A DNA stretch of 64,000 nucleotides from Caballeronia sp. INDeC2 (lineage in GTDB: Bacteria > Pseudomonadota > Gammaproteobacteria > Burkholderiales > Burkholderiaceae): positions 58,936-122,935 of the forward strand of contig NZ_JALQDG010000013.1 of assembly GCF_023631325.1 (NCBI RefSeq). Reading direction: 5' to 3'. Below, piece by piece: positions 20,735 through 30,529 of the stretch. Position numbers and translations under genes: made by a program. How positions within the stretch are numbered: the stretch's first letter is position 1; each line of letters begins with the position of its first letter. The notes beneath the pieces were generated by a model, which searched no databases, was not told where the DNA came from, and saw only the letters and a list, made by a program, of their open reading frames with translations.

Positions 20735-20767
20735 CAAAGCAATTTTAAAGGATTTGAAGGTGGCTGT

Positions 20768-21418
20768 ATGCTGGATCGTGAAGGCTTTCGCCCGAACGTC
20801 GGCATCATCCTCTTGAACGCGCGCAACGAAGTGTTTTGGGGCAAGCGGCTGCGTGAACATTCCTGGCAGTTTCCGCAAGGGGGCATCAAATACGGTGAGA
20901 CCCCTGTGCAAGCGATGTATCGGGAGTTACACGAAGAAACCGGCCTGCTACCGGAGCATGTGAAAGTTGTTGGTCGCACGCGCGACTGGCTGCGTTATGA
21001 GGTGCCGGACAAGTTCATCAAGCGCGAGGTGCGCGGACATTATCGCGGTCAGAAACAAATCTGGTTTCTGCTGCGCATGGTTGGACGCGATTGCGACATC
21101 TGCCTGCGTGCGACGGACCATCCGGAATTCGATGCCTGGCGCTGGAACGAGTATTGGGTACCGCTGGACGCGGTCATCGAGTTCAAGCGCGACGTTTATC
21201 AAATGGCTCTCACCGAGCTTTCCCGCTTCCTGCGGCGAACCAACTCCCGCGGTGAACGCGGCGAGCGAGCCGCGCATCATGGGCCGCGCTATCCACGCGT
21301 GCTCCAGACGATGACGATCGAAGCACCTGCTGTTACTGCCTCCGGCGCGGCGGTTCAGGCAGAATGCACGGTCAGCGAAGAAGTGCATGTGATCGTGCAG
21401 CGCTCATCGTGTAACTGA
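20768..21418 (+). CDS. rppH: RNA pyrophosphohydrolase, with C-terminal extension
   Basis: RppH removes pyrophosphate from 5' triphosphate ends of mRNA and so starts RNase E decay. The N-terminal ~160 residues match Rpp[18 protein letters not shown], the Nudix box [23 protein letters not shown] with its metal-binding Glu residues, and the [12 protein letters not shown] and [10 protein letters not shown] strands. The ATG at 20768 follows AAGGATTTGAAGGT. The product is 216 residues against ~176 in E. coli: ~50 added residues, Ala/Val/Ser-rich, with no recognised domain. Confidence 0.93.
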   Translation: MLDREGFRPNVGIILLNARNEVFWGKRLREHSWQFPQGGIKYGETPVQAMYRELHEETGLLPEHVKVVGRTRDWLRYEVPDKFIKREVRGHYRGQKQIWFLLRMVGRDCDICLRATDHPEFDAWRWNEYWVPLDAVIEFKRDVYQMALTELSRFLRRTNSRGERGERAAHHGPRYPRVLQTMTIEAPAVTASGAAVQAECTVSEEVHVIVQRSSCN

Positions 21419-21574
21419 GCGTGCGACTGATCGCAGCGGCTCCTCGCGCACTTTGACACTCAACACGACTTCGACTTCGATCGATGGCACGGCGAACCTC
21501 TCGCCGTGCCGTCTCGCTTTGTTCAGCCGGGCGGGCGCTTCGCGTCCCGCGCGCATGTTTCCGGGAAGACCCAA

Positions 21575-22144
21575 TTGAAAGTGAATGCCTCACTCGCGGT
21601 AATCGCGGCATCCGCGGCAGCGCTTGCCGTGCTCGCCGGCTGCTCCAGCAACAAAGGCCCGTCCACGCAGGACGACGGCGTCTTCACCTATTTGCTCGAC
21701 CGCAAAACGACCTGGGCCGAAGAGAAGATCGACACGATGCCGCCGCTGCCGCAAGCGTCGAACCTGATCGCGTTCAACGTTTCGCAAAACACGCCGCTCA
21801 CGTTCGCCGTCGACAAGACGACGCTCACGGTCGGCCAGGACGGCGTCGTGCGTTACGTGATCGTCGCGGCGAGCCCGGCGGGCGCGCGAAACGTCAACTA
21901 CGAAGGCATTCGTTGCGACACCTACGAATGGCGCCGCTACGCGAGCATCAACGACGATCAGAACGGCTGGGATCAGGGTTCCGCGTTCGACTTCAAGCGC
22001 ATCGAGAACGGCGAGCTGAACGCCTATCAGGCGGCGCTGTATCAGGATTACTTCTGCGCGAGCAAGCTGCCGGTCGGCACGGCGAAGCAGATCGTCAACA
22101 ACATGGAATACAAACGCACGCAGAGCTCGATCAATCTGCGCTGA
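21575..22144 (+). CDS. CNP1-like family lipoprotein
   Basis: 189 residues from a TTG start (21575) that follows GGGAAG by 6 bp. A lipoprotein signal (SLAVIAASAAALAVLAGC) leads to a lipidated Cys. The mature part carries the CNP1-like signature: a DDGVFTYLLDRKTTWAEEKIDTMPPLP region, RYVIVAASPAGARNVNYEGIRC and a pair of conserved Cys. The first ATG in frame (21506) would add a charged stretch before the signal, so I reject it. The family is typical of Burkholderiales and lies between rppH and proB; its role in the envelope is unknown. Confidence 0.85.
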   Translation: MKVNASLAVIAASAAALAVLAGCSSNKGPSTQDDGVFTYLLDRKTTWAEEKIDTMPPLPQASNLIAFNVSQNTPLTFAVDKTTLTVGQDGVVRYVIVAASPAGARNVNYEGIRCDTYEWRRYASINDDQNGWDQGSAFDFKRIENGELNAYQAALYQDYFCASKLPVGTAKQIVNNMEYKRTQSSINLR

Positions 22145-22165
22145 TCTCACGGCGCGCCAAAGTGC

Positions 22166-22193
22166 AAAGCCCGCTGGATCAGCGGGCTTTTTT
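22166..22193. terminator. Bidirectional terminator between the CNP1-like gene and proB
   Basis: AAAGCCCGCT GGATC AGCGGGCTTT followed by TTT: a perfect 10-bp stem between two convergent genes. Confidence 0.9.
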
Positions 22194-22197
22194 CGTA

Positions 22198-23316
22198 TCA
22201 GACGAGTACCAGATTGTCGCGATGGATCAGTTCGGGCTCCAGCATATAACCGAGCACCGTTTCGATCTCGCCGCTCGGCCGCCGATGAATCAGCCGCGCC
22301 TCCGAGCTGCTGTAATTCGTGATGCCGCGCGCGACCTCCTGCCCTTGATCGTTCACGCAGGCGATCACCTCGCCGCGATCGAACGCGCCTTTCACGTCGA
22401 TCACGCCGATCGGCAAAAGGCTCTTGCCTTCGGCGGTGAGCTTCTGGACCGCGCCGTCGTCGATCACGACGTGGCCGCGCACCTGCAAGTGATCCGCCAT
22501 CCACTGCTTGCGCGCCGCGATGCGCGCCGTGCGCGCGATGAGCTGCGTGCCGATCATCTCGCCCGATGCGAGGCGCGTGAGCACATCGGCTTCGCGGCCG
22601 CTCGCGATCACCGTGTTCGCGCCGCTGTGCGCCGCGCGCTTGGCCGCGAGAATCTTGGTCAGCATGCCGCCACGGCCGAGGCTCGAACCCGCGCCGCCGG
22701 CCATCTGCTCCAGTTCGGGCGTGCCGGCATCGGCTTGCTCGACGAGCGTCGCGCCCGGATCCTTGCGCGGATCGGCGGTGAAGAGACCGCGTTGATCGGT
22801 GAGAATGACGAGCGCGTCGCCTTCGATCAGATTCGCGACGAGCGCGCCGAGCGTGTCGTTGTCGCCGAACTTGATTTCGTCGGTGATCACCGTGTCGTTC
22901 TCGTTGATGATCGGCACTGCGCCCAGGCGCAACAGCGTGAGGAGCGTCGAGCGTGCGTTCAGATAGCGTTCGCGATCGGCAAGATCGGCGTGCGTGAGCA
23001 GAATCTGCGCGGTGCGGATGCCGTGCGCGCCGAAGCTGCTTTCGTAGACCTGCGCGAGGCCCATCTGCCCGACGGCGGCCGCGGCCTGCAATTCGTCGAT
23101 TTCACGCGGCCGCTTGGTCCAGCCGAGCCGGTGAATGCCTTCCGCGATCGCGCCCGAACTCACGAGCACGACTTCCTTGCCCTGCTCGCGCAGCGCCGCG
23201 ATCTGCGACGCCCAGCGAGAGATTGCCGCGTGATCGAGTCCACGCCCGTCGTTGGTGACGAGGCTGGACCCTACTTTCACTACGATTCGCTTCGCAGCGG
23301 CGATGACCGAACGCAT
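22198..23316 (-). CDS. proB: Glutamate 5-kinase
   Basis: ProB phosphorylates glutamate at the gamma carboxyl, the first step of proline synthesis. The 372-residue protein has the amino-acid kinase domain ([55 protein letters not shown], and [17 protein letters not shown]) and a C-terminal PUA domain (~275-372). I use the ATG at 23316 ([13 protein letters not shown]), 26 bp after obgE; the frame extends further upstream through obgE but only as a shadow. It is transcribed as part of obgE-proB. Confidence 0.96.
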   Translation of the reverse strand: MRSVIAAAKRIVVKVGSSLVTNDGRGLDHAAISRWASQIAALREQGKEVVLVSSGAIAEGIHRLGWTKRPREIDELQAAAAVGQMGLAQVYESSFGAHGIRTAQILLTHADLADRERYLNARSTLLTLLRLGAVPIINENDTVITDEIKFGDNDTLGALVANLIEGDALVILTDQRGLFTADPRKDPGATLVEQADAGTPELEQMAGGAGSSLGRGGMLTKILAAKRAAHSGANTVIASGREADVLTRLASGEMIGTQLIARTARIAARKQWMADHLQVRGHVVIDDGAVQKLTAEGKSLLPIGVIDVKGAFDRGEVIACVNDQGQEVARGITNYSSSEARLIHRRPSGEIETVLGYMLEPELIHRDNLVLV

Positions 23317-23342
23317 CGTGCGCTTTCTCCTCGTGGTTGCTT

Positions 23343-24455
<1,113 letters not shown>

Positions 24456-24535
24456 CTATTTTGCCGTGACCTGGCGTTGCCGGTCACCGATATCCTCAAA
24501 TTCACCCGATGCGCCGCATTTGCACGCATCAAATG

Positions 24536-24570
24536 AAAAAGGCCCCGCGAACTTCGCGGGGCCTTTTTTC
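24536..24570. terminator. Intrinsic terminator after rpmA, usable on both strands
   Basis: AAAAAGGCCCCGCGAA pairs with TTCGCGGGGCCTTTTTT with a 1-2 nt loop, 25 bp after the rpmA stop. It would attenuate transcription into obgE. Confidence 0.88.
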
Positions 24571-24594
24571 GGTCCTGAAGCCCGTGCGTAAAAT

Positions 24595-24855
24595 TTACGC
24601 TGCCGGGACGACGACGACCGTGTGCTTCCTCGCAGCGCCCTTGGTCACGAACTTGACGTGACCGTCGGCCAGCGCGAACAGGGTGTGATCCTTGCCGATG
24701 CCGACGTTCTCACCCGGATGCATGCGCGTGCCGCGCTGGCGAACGATGATGCCGCCCGCGTTGATTGCCTGGCCGCCGTACACCTTCACGCCGAGGCGTT
24801 TCGACTCGGAGTCGCGGCCGTTGCGGGAAGACCCGCCTGCTTTTTTGTGTGCCAT
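24595..24855 (-). CDS. rpmA: 50S ribosomal protein L27
   Basis: L27 sits at the 50S peptidyl transferase region; its N-terminal tail touches the tRNA ends. The 86-residue product starts [24 protein letters not shown] and has the family motif [28 protein letters not shown]. It lies 43 bp after rplU on the same transcript and is followed by an intrinsic terminator. Confidence 0.98.
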   Translation of the reverse strand: MAHKKAGGSSRNGRDSESKRLGVKVYGGQAINAGGIIVRQRGTRMHPGENVGIGKDHTLFALADGHVKFVTKGAARKHTVVVVPAA

Positions 24856-24898
24856 TTCATTAGCTCCTTAACCGATATCTGTGCGAAACGATCGCGCC

Positions 24899-25210
24899 TT
24901 AGGCGTTGATCGCGTCGATGCGCAGTTCGGTGTAGTTCTGGCGATGGCCAGCGTGCTTTTGGTAGTGCTTCCGGCGACGCATCTTGAAGATGGTCACTTT
25001 CTTGTGACGACCTTGCGACACGACGGTAGCCTTGACGGAAGCCCCACCCACCAGCGGCGTACCGAACTTAATCGATTCGCCTTCGCCTACTGCGAGAACC
25101 TGGTCGAGCGTGATTTCAGCGTCAATGTCTGCCGGTATCTGTTCTACTTTCAATTTTTCGCCAACGGCAACTTTGTACTGCTTGCCGCCGGTTTTTATGA
25201 CCGCGTACAT
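24899..25210 (-). CDS. rplU: 50S ribosomal protein L21
   Basis: L21 binds 23S rRNA in the 50S subunit. 103 residues from [19 protein letters not shown], with the conserved C-terminal [25 protein letters not shown] use the ATG at 25210 rather than the upstream in-frame ATG (25222), because L21 proteins begin MYAVI. It is first in the rplU-rpmA(-obgE-proB) operon, with a strong promoter 54-82 bp upstream. Confidence 0.98.
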   Translation of the reverse strand: MYAVIKTGGKQYKVAVGEKLKVEQIPADIDAEITLDQVLAVGEGESIKFGTPLVGGASVKATVVSQGRHKKVTIFKMRRRKHYQKHAGHRQNYTELRIDAINA

Positions 25211-25263
25211 TGAGAACCTCACTCAAAAATCTTTTTCCACGCACCACGCGGGGAAAACACGCG

Positions 25264-25292
25264 ATTATACATAGGGTTACGCTCGACGTCAA
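25264..25292 (-). promoter_or_regulatory. rplU-rpmA promoter
   Basis: TTGACG (25287-25292 on the minus strand), a 17-bp spacer and a perfect TATAAT (25264-25269). It is one of the best sigma70-type matches in the window, as expected for a ribosomal protein operon. Confidence 0.85.
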
Positions 25293-25434
25293 AGTGCCGT
25301 GACGTTTCCCGCGCACGCGGCGCGGCGGGCGATCCGGATCCCAACCTCGGCGAAAACGAAGCGAATCGTGTCTGAATTTCGCCGACATCGCGCGAATCGA
25401 CACTGCCGAGTCCCGTCGTCTGTCGGATTCGCCT

Positions 25435-25440
25435 TATAAT
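25435..25440 (+). promoter_or_regulatory. Probable -10 element of ispB
   Basis: TATAAT 26 bp before the ispB ATG. The -35 region is poor, so only the -10 is called. Confidence 0.45.
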
Positions 25441-25466
25441 CCGCCGGATTACCTTTACTGCCGATC

Positions 25467-26459
25467 ATGTCGTCCACCGCCACTTCCTCCCCCAACGCCG
25501 CCGCGCTGCTTGCCCCGATCGCCGAGGACATGCAGCACGTCAATCGCGTCATCCGGCAGCGCCTGGCATCAGAAGTGATGCTGATCAACCAGATTTCGGA
25601 GTACATCATCGGCGCAGGCGGCAAGCGGCTGCGCCCGGCGCTGCTGCTCCTGGTGTCCGGCGCGCTGGGCGACACGACCGGACATCGCCACGAACTGGCC
25701 GCCGTGGTCGAGTTCATCCATACGGCGACGCTGCTGCACGACGACGTCGTCGACGAATCCGATCTGCGGCGCGGCCGCAAGACGGCGAACGCGCTGTTCG
25801 GCAACGCGGCAAGCGTGCTGGTCGGCGACTTCCTGTACTCGCGCTCGTTCGAGATGATGGTGAGCGTCGGGAAGATGCGCGTGATGGAGATTCTCTCCGT
25901 CGCGACCAACATCATTTCCGAGGGCGAAGTCCTGCAGTTGCTCAACATGCACGACCCGGACGTCGACGAAGCGCGTTACATGCAGGTGATTCGCTACAAG
26001 ACGGCGAAGCTGTTCGAAGCGGCGGCGCAACTCGGCGCGGTGCTCTCGGGCGCCGATGCCCGCACCGAAGCGGCGGCGGCGGAATTCGGCCGGCGCATCG
26101 GCACGGCGTTCCAGATCATGGACGACTGGCTCGACTACACGGGCACGCCGGAATCGATGGGCAAGAACGCCGGCGACGACCTGCGCGAAGGCAAACCGAC
26201 TTTACCGCTCATCTATCTGATGGAACACGGCACGCCGGAACAGGCGGCGCTCGCGCGTGAGGCGATCGAGCAAGGCGGCACTGATCGTTTCGAGACCATT
26301 TTCGACGCGATCACCACATCCGGCGCGCTCGATCACACGCTGGCGTGCGCGCGCAAGGAAGCCGAAGCAGCAGCGAACGCGATTTCTTCGTTTCCCTCTT
26401 CCATCTATAAAGAGAGCCTGCTAGAATTATGTTCTTACTCGACGTCGAGGCAGTCTTGA
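25467..26459 (+). CDS. ispB: Polyprenyl diphosphate synthase (octaprenyl type)
   Basis: Condenses isopentenyl diphosphate units into the ~C40 side chain of ubiquinone; coq7, later in this window, acts on the same pathway. The 330-residue all-helical product carries both aspartate-rich motifs: LLHDDVVDESDLRRG and FQIMDDWLDYTG, each with the DDxxD metal-binding pattern. GGKRLRPALLLL at the start is the usual substrate-binding arginine loop. The chain length is inferred from the betaproteobacterial context. A tRNA-Pro gene follows 40 bp later and may be on the same transcript. Confidence 0.94.
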   Translation: MSSTATSSPNAAALLAPIAEDMQHVNRVIRQRLASEVMLINQISEYIIGAGGKRLRPALLLLVSGALGDTTGHRHELAAVVEFIHTATLLHDDVVDESDLRRGRKTANALFGNAASVLVGDFLYSRSFEMMVSVGKMRVMEILSVATNIISEGEVLQLLNMHDPDVDEARYMQVIRYKTAKLFEAAAQLGAVLSGADARTEAAAAEFGRRIGTAFQIMDDWLDYTGTPESMGKNAGDDLREGKPTLPLIYLMEHGTPEQAALAREAIEQGGTDRFETIFDAITTSGALDHTLACARKEAEAAANAISSFPSSIYKESLLELCSYSTSRQS

Positions 26460-26499
26460 ACGAGACTGAAAAGGCGTAAGAGTCCAAGTTGGTCGAATT

Positions 26500-26576
26500 C
26501 GGGGTGTAGCTTAGCCTGGTAGAGCGCTACGTTCGGGACGTAGAGGCCGGAGGTTCGAATCCTCTCACCCCGACCA
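26500..26576 (+). tRNA. tRNA-Pro, anticodon CGG
   Basis: 77 nt with encoded CCA. The acceptor stem CGGGGTG/CACCCCG is fully paired, the anticodon stem CTACG/CGTAG encloses TTCGGGA with the anticodon CGG at 26534-26536, and the T arm is GGAGG TTCGAAT CCTCT. It reads CCG codons. It lies 40 bp after ispB and is followed by a strong hairpin terminator. Confidence 0.97.
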
Positions 26577-26583
26577 GAATTTC

Positions 26584-26622
26584 AAAAACCCGCATGGTCC
26601 GCCATGCGGGTTTTTTATTTCC
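26584..26622 (+). terminator. Intrinsic terminator after tRNA-Pro
   Basis: AAAACCCGCATGG TCCG CCATGCGGGTTTT with further T residues: a perfect 13-bp stem directly after the CCA end. It rules out a start at 26594 for the next gene. Confidence 0.92.
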
Positions 26623-26719
26623 GGCGCACGAATCCGCGTACGCTTGCCAAACGGCCAGGGCGGGCCTTCCGCCCCGTCTGCTATATTGCCTCCCATCTCC
26701 GCCCCTACTCGATCACCGC

Positions 26720-28009
26720 GTGGACAACCTTCCCTTATGGGCGCAAATTTGCGCCATTTTTCTGCTTCTCTTCCTTTCCGGCTTCTTCTCGATTTCCGAA
26801 ACGTCGATGATGGCGCTCAATCGCCATCGCCTGAAATATCTGGCGAGCCAGGGATCGCTCCGCGCGCGCACGACGCAAGGGCTGCTCGCGAAGACCGACC
26901 AGCTTCTCTCCGTGATCCTGATCGGCAACAACCTGATCAACACGATTATCCCGGTGCTCACGACATCGATCGCGCTGCGGACCTTCGGTCATAACAACCT
27001 CGTCCTGTCGATCACGACGGGCGTCATCGCGTTCCTGATTATCGTGTTCGCGGAAATCGCGCCGAAGATCGTCGGCGCGACGTATCCGGAAAAAGTGGCG
27101 CTGCCCGCGAGTCTCGTGCTCGCGCCGCTCATGCGCATCGCGCGGCCGCTGATCTGGTTCGTCAATCTGTTCGCCAACGCGATCCTCGCCGCGCTCCACA
27201 TCAACACGAAAAACAAGCGCGATCAACGGATATCGCCCGAAGAACTGCGCACCATCGTGCTGGAAACCGGCAGCTTCATGCCGACCAAGCACCGCAGCAT
27301 CCTGCTCAATCTGTTCGATCTGGAGAACATCACCGTCGACGACGTGATGATCCCGCGCCGGCGCATCGAAGCGCTCGACTTCGATGCGCCTTTCGAGCAG
27401 ATCCTGCATCAGCTCGAGACGTGCTATCACAACAAGCTCGTCGTCTTTCAGGGCGATATCGACCGCGTCCTCGGCATCCTGCATGTACGCAAGACGCTCT
27501 CCGCGCTGCATAACCAGGAGCTCGAACGCGAAACGCTGCGCGAACTGCTCACCGAGCCTTATTTCGTGCCGGCCGGCACACCGGTGTTCCAGCAATTGCA
27601 GTTCTTCCAGGAAAGCGGCCACCGCATCGCTATCGTGGTCGACGAATATGGCGAGCTGCAAGGGCTCGTGACGCCGGAAGACATCATCGAGGAATTGATC
27701 GGCGAATTCACGACGACGATTCCGCGCGGTGCCGGCTCGCGCGGCGGCTGGGACGAGAATGGCGAATGCATCGTCGCGGGCAGCATGCCGCTGCGCGAAC
27801 TGAATCGCTGGCTGCATCTGACGCTGCCGACGGACGGCCCGAAAACGCTCAACGGCCTGATTCTCGAAACGCTCGAAGACATTCCGGACGGCGACGTGTC
27901 GGTGCGCATCGGCGATGTGACCGTCGAAGTCATGCGCAGCGACGATCAGGCGATCCGCACCGTCAAGATTTTCCGGCCGCTCGCGGCCGCGAAACGCGCG
28001 CTGCGTTAG
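26720..28009 (+). CDS. CNNM/CBS-domain membrane protein (HlyC/CorC family)
   Basis: 429 residues: a DUF21/CNNM membrane domain with about four helices (LWAQICAIFLLLFLSGFFSISETSMMALNRHR; GVIAFLIIVFAEIAPKIVGA), two CBS domains (around VDDVMIPRRRIEALD and YFVPAGTPVFQQL), and a C-terminal CorC/HlyC domain (WDENGECIVAGSMPLRELNRWL). Such proteins move or sense Mg/Co or other cations; the hemolysin name is historical. I use GTG 26720 (VDNLPLW) because the in-frame ATG at 26594 lies in the tRNA terminator. It is followed, after 72 bp, by the pilin genes. Confidence 0.9.
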   Translation: MDNLPLWAQICAIFLLLFLSGFFSISETSMMALNRHRLKYLASQGSLRARTTQGLLAKTDQLLSVILIGNNLINTIIPVLTTSIALRTFGHNNLVLSITTGVIAFLIIVFAEIAPKIVGATYPEKVALPASLVLAPLMRIARPLIWFVNLFANAILAALHINTKNKRDQRISPEELRTIVLETGSFMPTKHRSILLNLFDLENITVDDVMIPRRRIEALDFDAPFEQILHQLETCYHNKLVVFQGDIDRVLGILHVRKTLSALHNQELERETLRELLTEPYFVPAGTPVFQQLQFFQESGHRIAIVVDEYGELQGLVTPEDIIEELIGEFTTTIPRGAGSRGGWDENGECIVAGSMPLRELNRWLHLTLPTDGPKTLNGLILETLEDIPDGDVSVRIGDVTVEVMRSDDQAIRTVKIFRPLAAAKRALR

Positions 28010-28081
28010 CCATTCGGACGACTGTGCGCCGGTGACGGCGGGCGGGATGATCGATTCATCTCGACTCCGACGCTCGACGCC

Positions 28082-29296
28082 ATGATTTCCCCTTCCCGCG
28101 ACGCTTCCGACACTTTCGCGCGCCCGGCCCGCGCGTCCGAGGCGGCCCGCGACAGCACGTCCGACGAAACGCCCGCCGTCTCGCTGCTCACCGACACACT
28201 GCGCGAAGCCGCCGAGCGTGGCGCATCGGATATCCACGTCGAGCCATCGGAGCACGACTGGCGCATCAGACTGCGCGTCGATGGCGCGCTGCATGTGTTG
28301 AAGCGTCCGCCGCCGCATCTGCGCGACGCGTTCGTCACGCGCATCAAGGTGCTGGCGCGCATGGACATCGCCGAGCGGCGCGTGCCGCAGGACGGCCGGC
28401 TGCGTCTGACGCTTCCGGGCGGGCGGATCGGCGACTATCGCGTCAACTCGCTGCCGACGCTCTTCGGCGAAAAGCTCGTGCTGCGCCGGCTCGACGAGCT
28501 GCCGCCCGATCTCTCGCTCGCCGCGCTCGGCCTCGACGCTGCGCAAAGCGGCGCGGTCGAATCGGCGATTCGCGCGCCGCACGGTCTCATCCTCGTGACG
28601 GGCCCGACTGGCAGCGGCAAAACGCTGTCGCTCTACTGCTTCCTTCAGATGCTCAATGCCGAAGCGCGCAACGTGTGCTCCGTCGAAGATCCCATCGAGA
28701 TTCAACTCGCGGGCATTAATCAGGTGAGCGTGCGCGAAAAGGCGGGGCTGAGCTTTGCGGTGGCGCTGCGCGCGTTCATGCGTCAGGATCCGGACGTGAT
28801 CATGGTCGGCGAAATTCGCGACGCCGAAACCGCGGATGTCGCCGTGAAGGCCGCGCAGACGGGACATCTCGTGCTCTCGACATTGCACACCAACGATGCG
28901 CCAGCCGCGATCGCGCGGCTCGTCGATATCGGCGTGGCGCCTTACAACCTCGCGTCCGCGCTCAGGCTCGTGACCGCGCAACGGCTCGTGCGCAAGCTGT
29001 GCGAGTTGTGCCGCGTGCGATCGGCGTTTCCGCTCGCGGACGGGTTTCATCCGTTCGAAGCGCGCGGCTGTCCGGCGTGTCATGGCATCGGCTATCGCGG
29101 GCGCGTCGGCGTACATCAGGTGATGCCGGTATCGGACGAACTGCGCGAACTGATCGTCTCGCGCGCGGCAACGCATGCGATCGCGCGAGCGGCGCAGGCG
29201 CAGGGCATGCCCTCGCTGCGCGACGCGGCCTTCGCCCGCGTCCGCGAGGGCGTGACGAGCGTCGCGGAGGCGGCCGACGCGACGGAGACCGCATGA
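28082..29296 (+). CDS. pilB: Type IV pilus/type II secretion assembly ATPase, short form (PilB/GspE-like)
   Basis: Cytoplasmic hexameric ATPase that powers pilus extension or pseudopilus assembly. At 404 residues it is ~160 shorter than canonical PilB: it lacks the N-terminal MshEN-type domain and begins at the second domain (SDIHVEPSEHDWRIRLR). The motor is complete: Walker A GPTGSGKT (174-181), DPDVIMVGEIRDAETADVA (Walker B) and HLVLSTLHTND (His box). The tetracysteine zinc site is CELC and CPAC near the end. It overlaps pilC by 4 bp (ATGA). The gene symbol is by context with pilC and pilD. Confidence 0.88.
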   Translation: MISPSRDASDTFARPARASEAARDSTSDETPAVSLLTDTLREAAERGASDIHVEPSEHDWRIRLRVDGALHVLKRPPPHLRDAFVTRIKVLARMDIAERRVPQDGRLRLTLPGGRIGDYRVNSLPTLFGEKLVLRRLDELPPDLSLAALGLDAAQSGAVESAIRAPHGLILVTGPTGSGKTLSLYCFLQMLNAEARNVCSVEDPIEIQLAGINQVSVREKAGLSFAVALRAFMRQDPDVIMVGEIRDAETADVAVKAAQTGHLVLSTLHTNDAPAAIARLVDIGVAPYNLASALRLVTAQRLVRKLCELCRVRSAFPLADGFHPFEARGCPACHGIGYRGRVGVHQVMPVSDELRELIVSRAATHAIARAAQAQGMPSLRDAAFARVREGVTSVAEAADATETA

Positions 29297-30498
29297 TGAA
29301 TCACACGCCCGAATTGCGCTTCGCCTGGCGCGGGATGGACGCCGAAGGCAGGCCAAAGCAGGGAAAGATCATCGCCGCCGACGCGCTTTCGGCCCGCAAC
29401 TCGCTGCGTCGGGAAGGCCTGATCGTCACGGGGCTCGACATGCTGGGCGCCGCGCCGCCGCCCAAAGCGAAGACCGCTGACGTGACCGTCTTCACGCGAC
29501 AACTCGCCGGGCTGCTGCGCGCGGGCCTGCCGCTCGCTGGCGCGCTCGAATTGCTCGCCGGCAGCGCCACGGCTGGCGGACTGGCGCGCATCGTGCGCTC
29601 GCTGGCCCGCGACATCACCCGCGGCGTATCGTTCTCGACCGCACTCGCTCAGCATCCCGCGGCGTTCGGCGCGCTGTATTGTCAGCTCGTCTCGGTCGGC
29701 GAAGTGGCGGGCGCACTGCCAGCCGTGCTCGCCCGCCTCGCCGACGATCGCGAGCGCGCCGCATCGCAACGTGCCCGACTGCGCGCCGCTCTCACCTATC
29801 CTGTGATGGTGCTGCTGCTTTCGCTCGCGATCACCGCGGGTTTGCTGATCGGCGTCGTGCCGACCTTCAAGACGATCTTCGACGGTTTCGGCGCCGCGCT
29901 GCCCGCGCCGACGCGCTTCGTGCTCGCGCTGTCGGACGGCGTCGCGCAGGCTGGCGTGCCGTTCGTCGTCGCATGCGCGTGTGCGGCGATCGTGCTGTCA
30001 CGCTGGATGAAGCGTTCGCCCGATGCGCGCGAGACGGCCGATCGCGCGGCGTTGCGCCTGCCGCTCGCTGGCAAGCTGTTGCGCTCTCTCGCTGTCGCCC
30101 GATGGACCCGCGCGCTGGGCACGCTGCTGTCGGCGGGCACGCCGCTGTCGGACGCCTTCGACTCGCTCACGCACGCGACGGGCAATCGCGTGTTCGACCG
30201 CGCCACGGTCGACATCGCCGCGCGCCTGCGCAACGGCGAGCGTCTCGCCGCCGCCATGCGCGCCGCCGGCTGCTTTCCGCAAGACGTCGTGCAGCCGATC
30301 GCGGTCGCCGAAGAATCGGGCTCGCTCGATGCGATGCTTCTGGATCTAGCCACGCTGGCGGATCGTCAGGTCGACGAGCGCATCGGCGTGTTCGCGAGCC
30401 TTTGCGAGCCGATCGTCATCGCGGTGCTGGGCGCGCTCGTGGGCGGACTCGTCATCGCAATGTATCTTCCTATCATTCAGCTCGGCAACGTGGTGTAG
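29293..30498 (+). CDS. pilC: Type IV pilus inner-membrane platform protein PilC (GspF family)
   Basis: 401-residue GspF-family protein with the duplicated cytoplasmic-helix domains separated by membrane helices. The first half has TVFTRQLAGLLRAGLPLAGALELL and FGALYCQLVSVGEVAGALPAVL; the second half repeats the pattern (WTRALGTLLSAGTPLSDAF, VVQPIAVAEESGSLDAML). Helices near 170-190, 220-240 and 375-395 anchor it. It interacts with the ATPase and the pilin. It starts at ATG 29293, overlapping the stop of pilB by 4 bp; MM at the start makes 29296 equally possible. Confidence 0.92.
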   Translation: MMNHTPELRFAWRGMDAEGRPKQGKIIAADALSARNSLRREGLIVTGLDMLGAAPPPKAKTADVTVFTRQLAGLLRAGLPLAGALELLAGSATAGGLARIVRSLARDITRGVSFSTALAQHPAAFGALYCQLVSVGEVAGALPAVLARLADDRERAASQRARLRAALTYPVMVLLLSLAITAGLLIGVVPTFKTIFDGFGAALPAPTRFVLALSDGVAQAGVPFVVACACAAIVLSRWMKRSPDARETADRAALRLPLAGKLLRSLAVARWTRALGTLLSAGTPLSDAFDSLTHATGNRVFDRATVDIAARLRNGERLAAAMRAAGCFPQDVVQPIAVAEESGSLDAMLLDLATLADRQVDERIGVFASLCEPIVIAVLGALVGGLVIAMYLPIIQLGNVV

Positions 30499-30529
30499 CA
30501 TCGCGGGCCAAAGCAACCGTTCGTCCATC

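Noticed and set aside
26735..29356. 873-residue minus-strand open frame opposite the CNNM/CBS and pilB genes
   Set aside because: Antisense shadow of two firmly identified genes; its composition is the usual His/Arg/Asp-rich product of GC-rich reverse frames.
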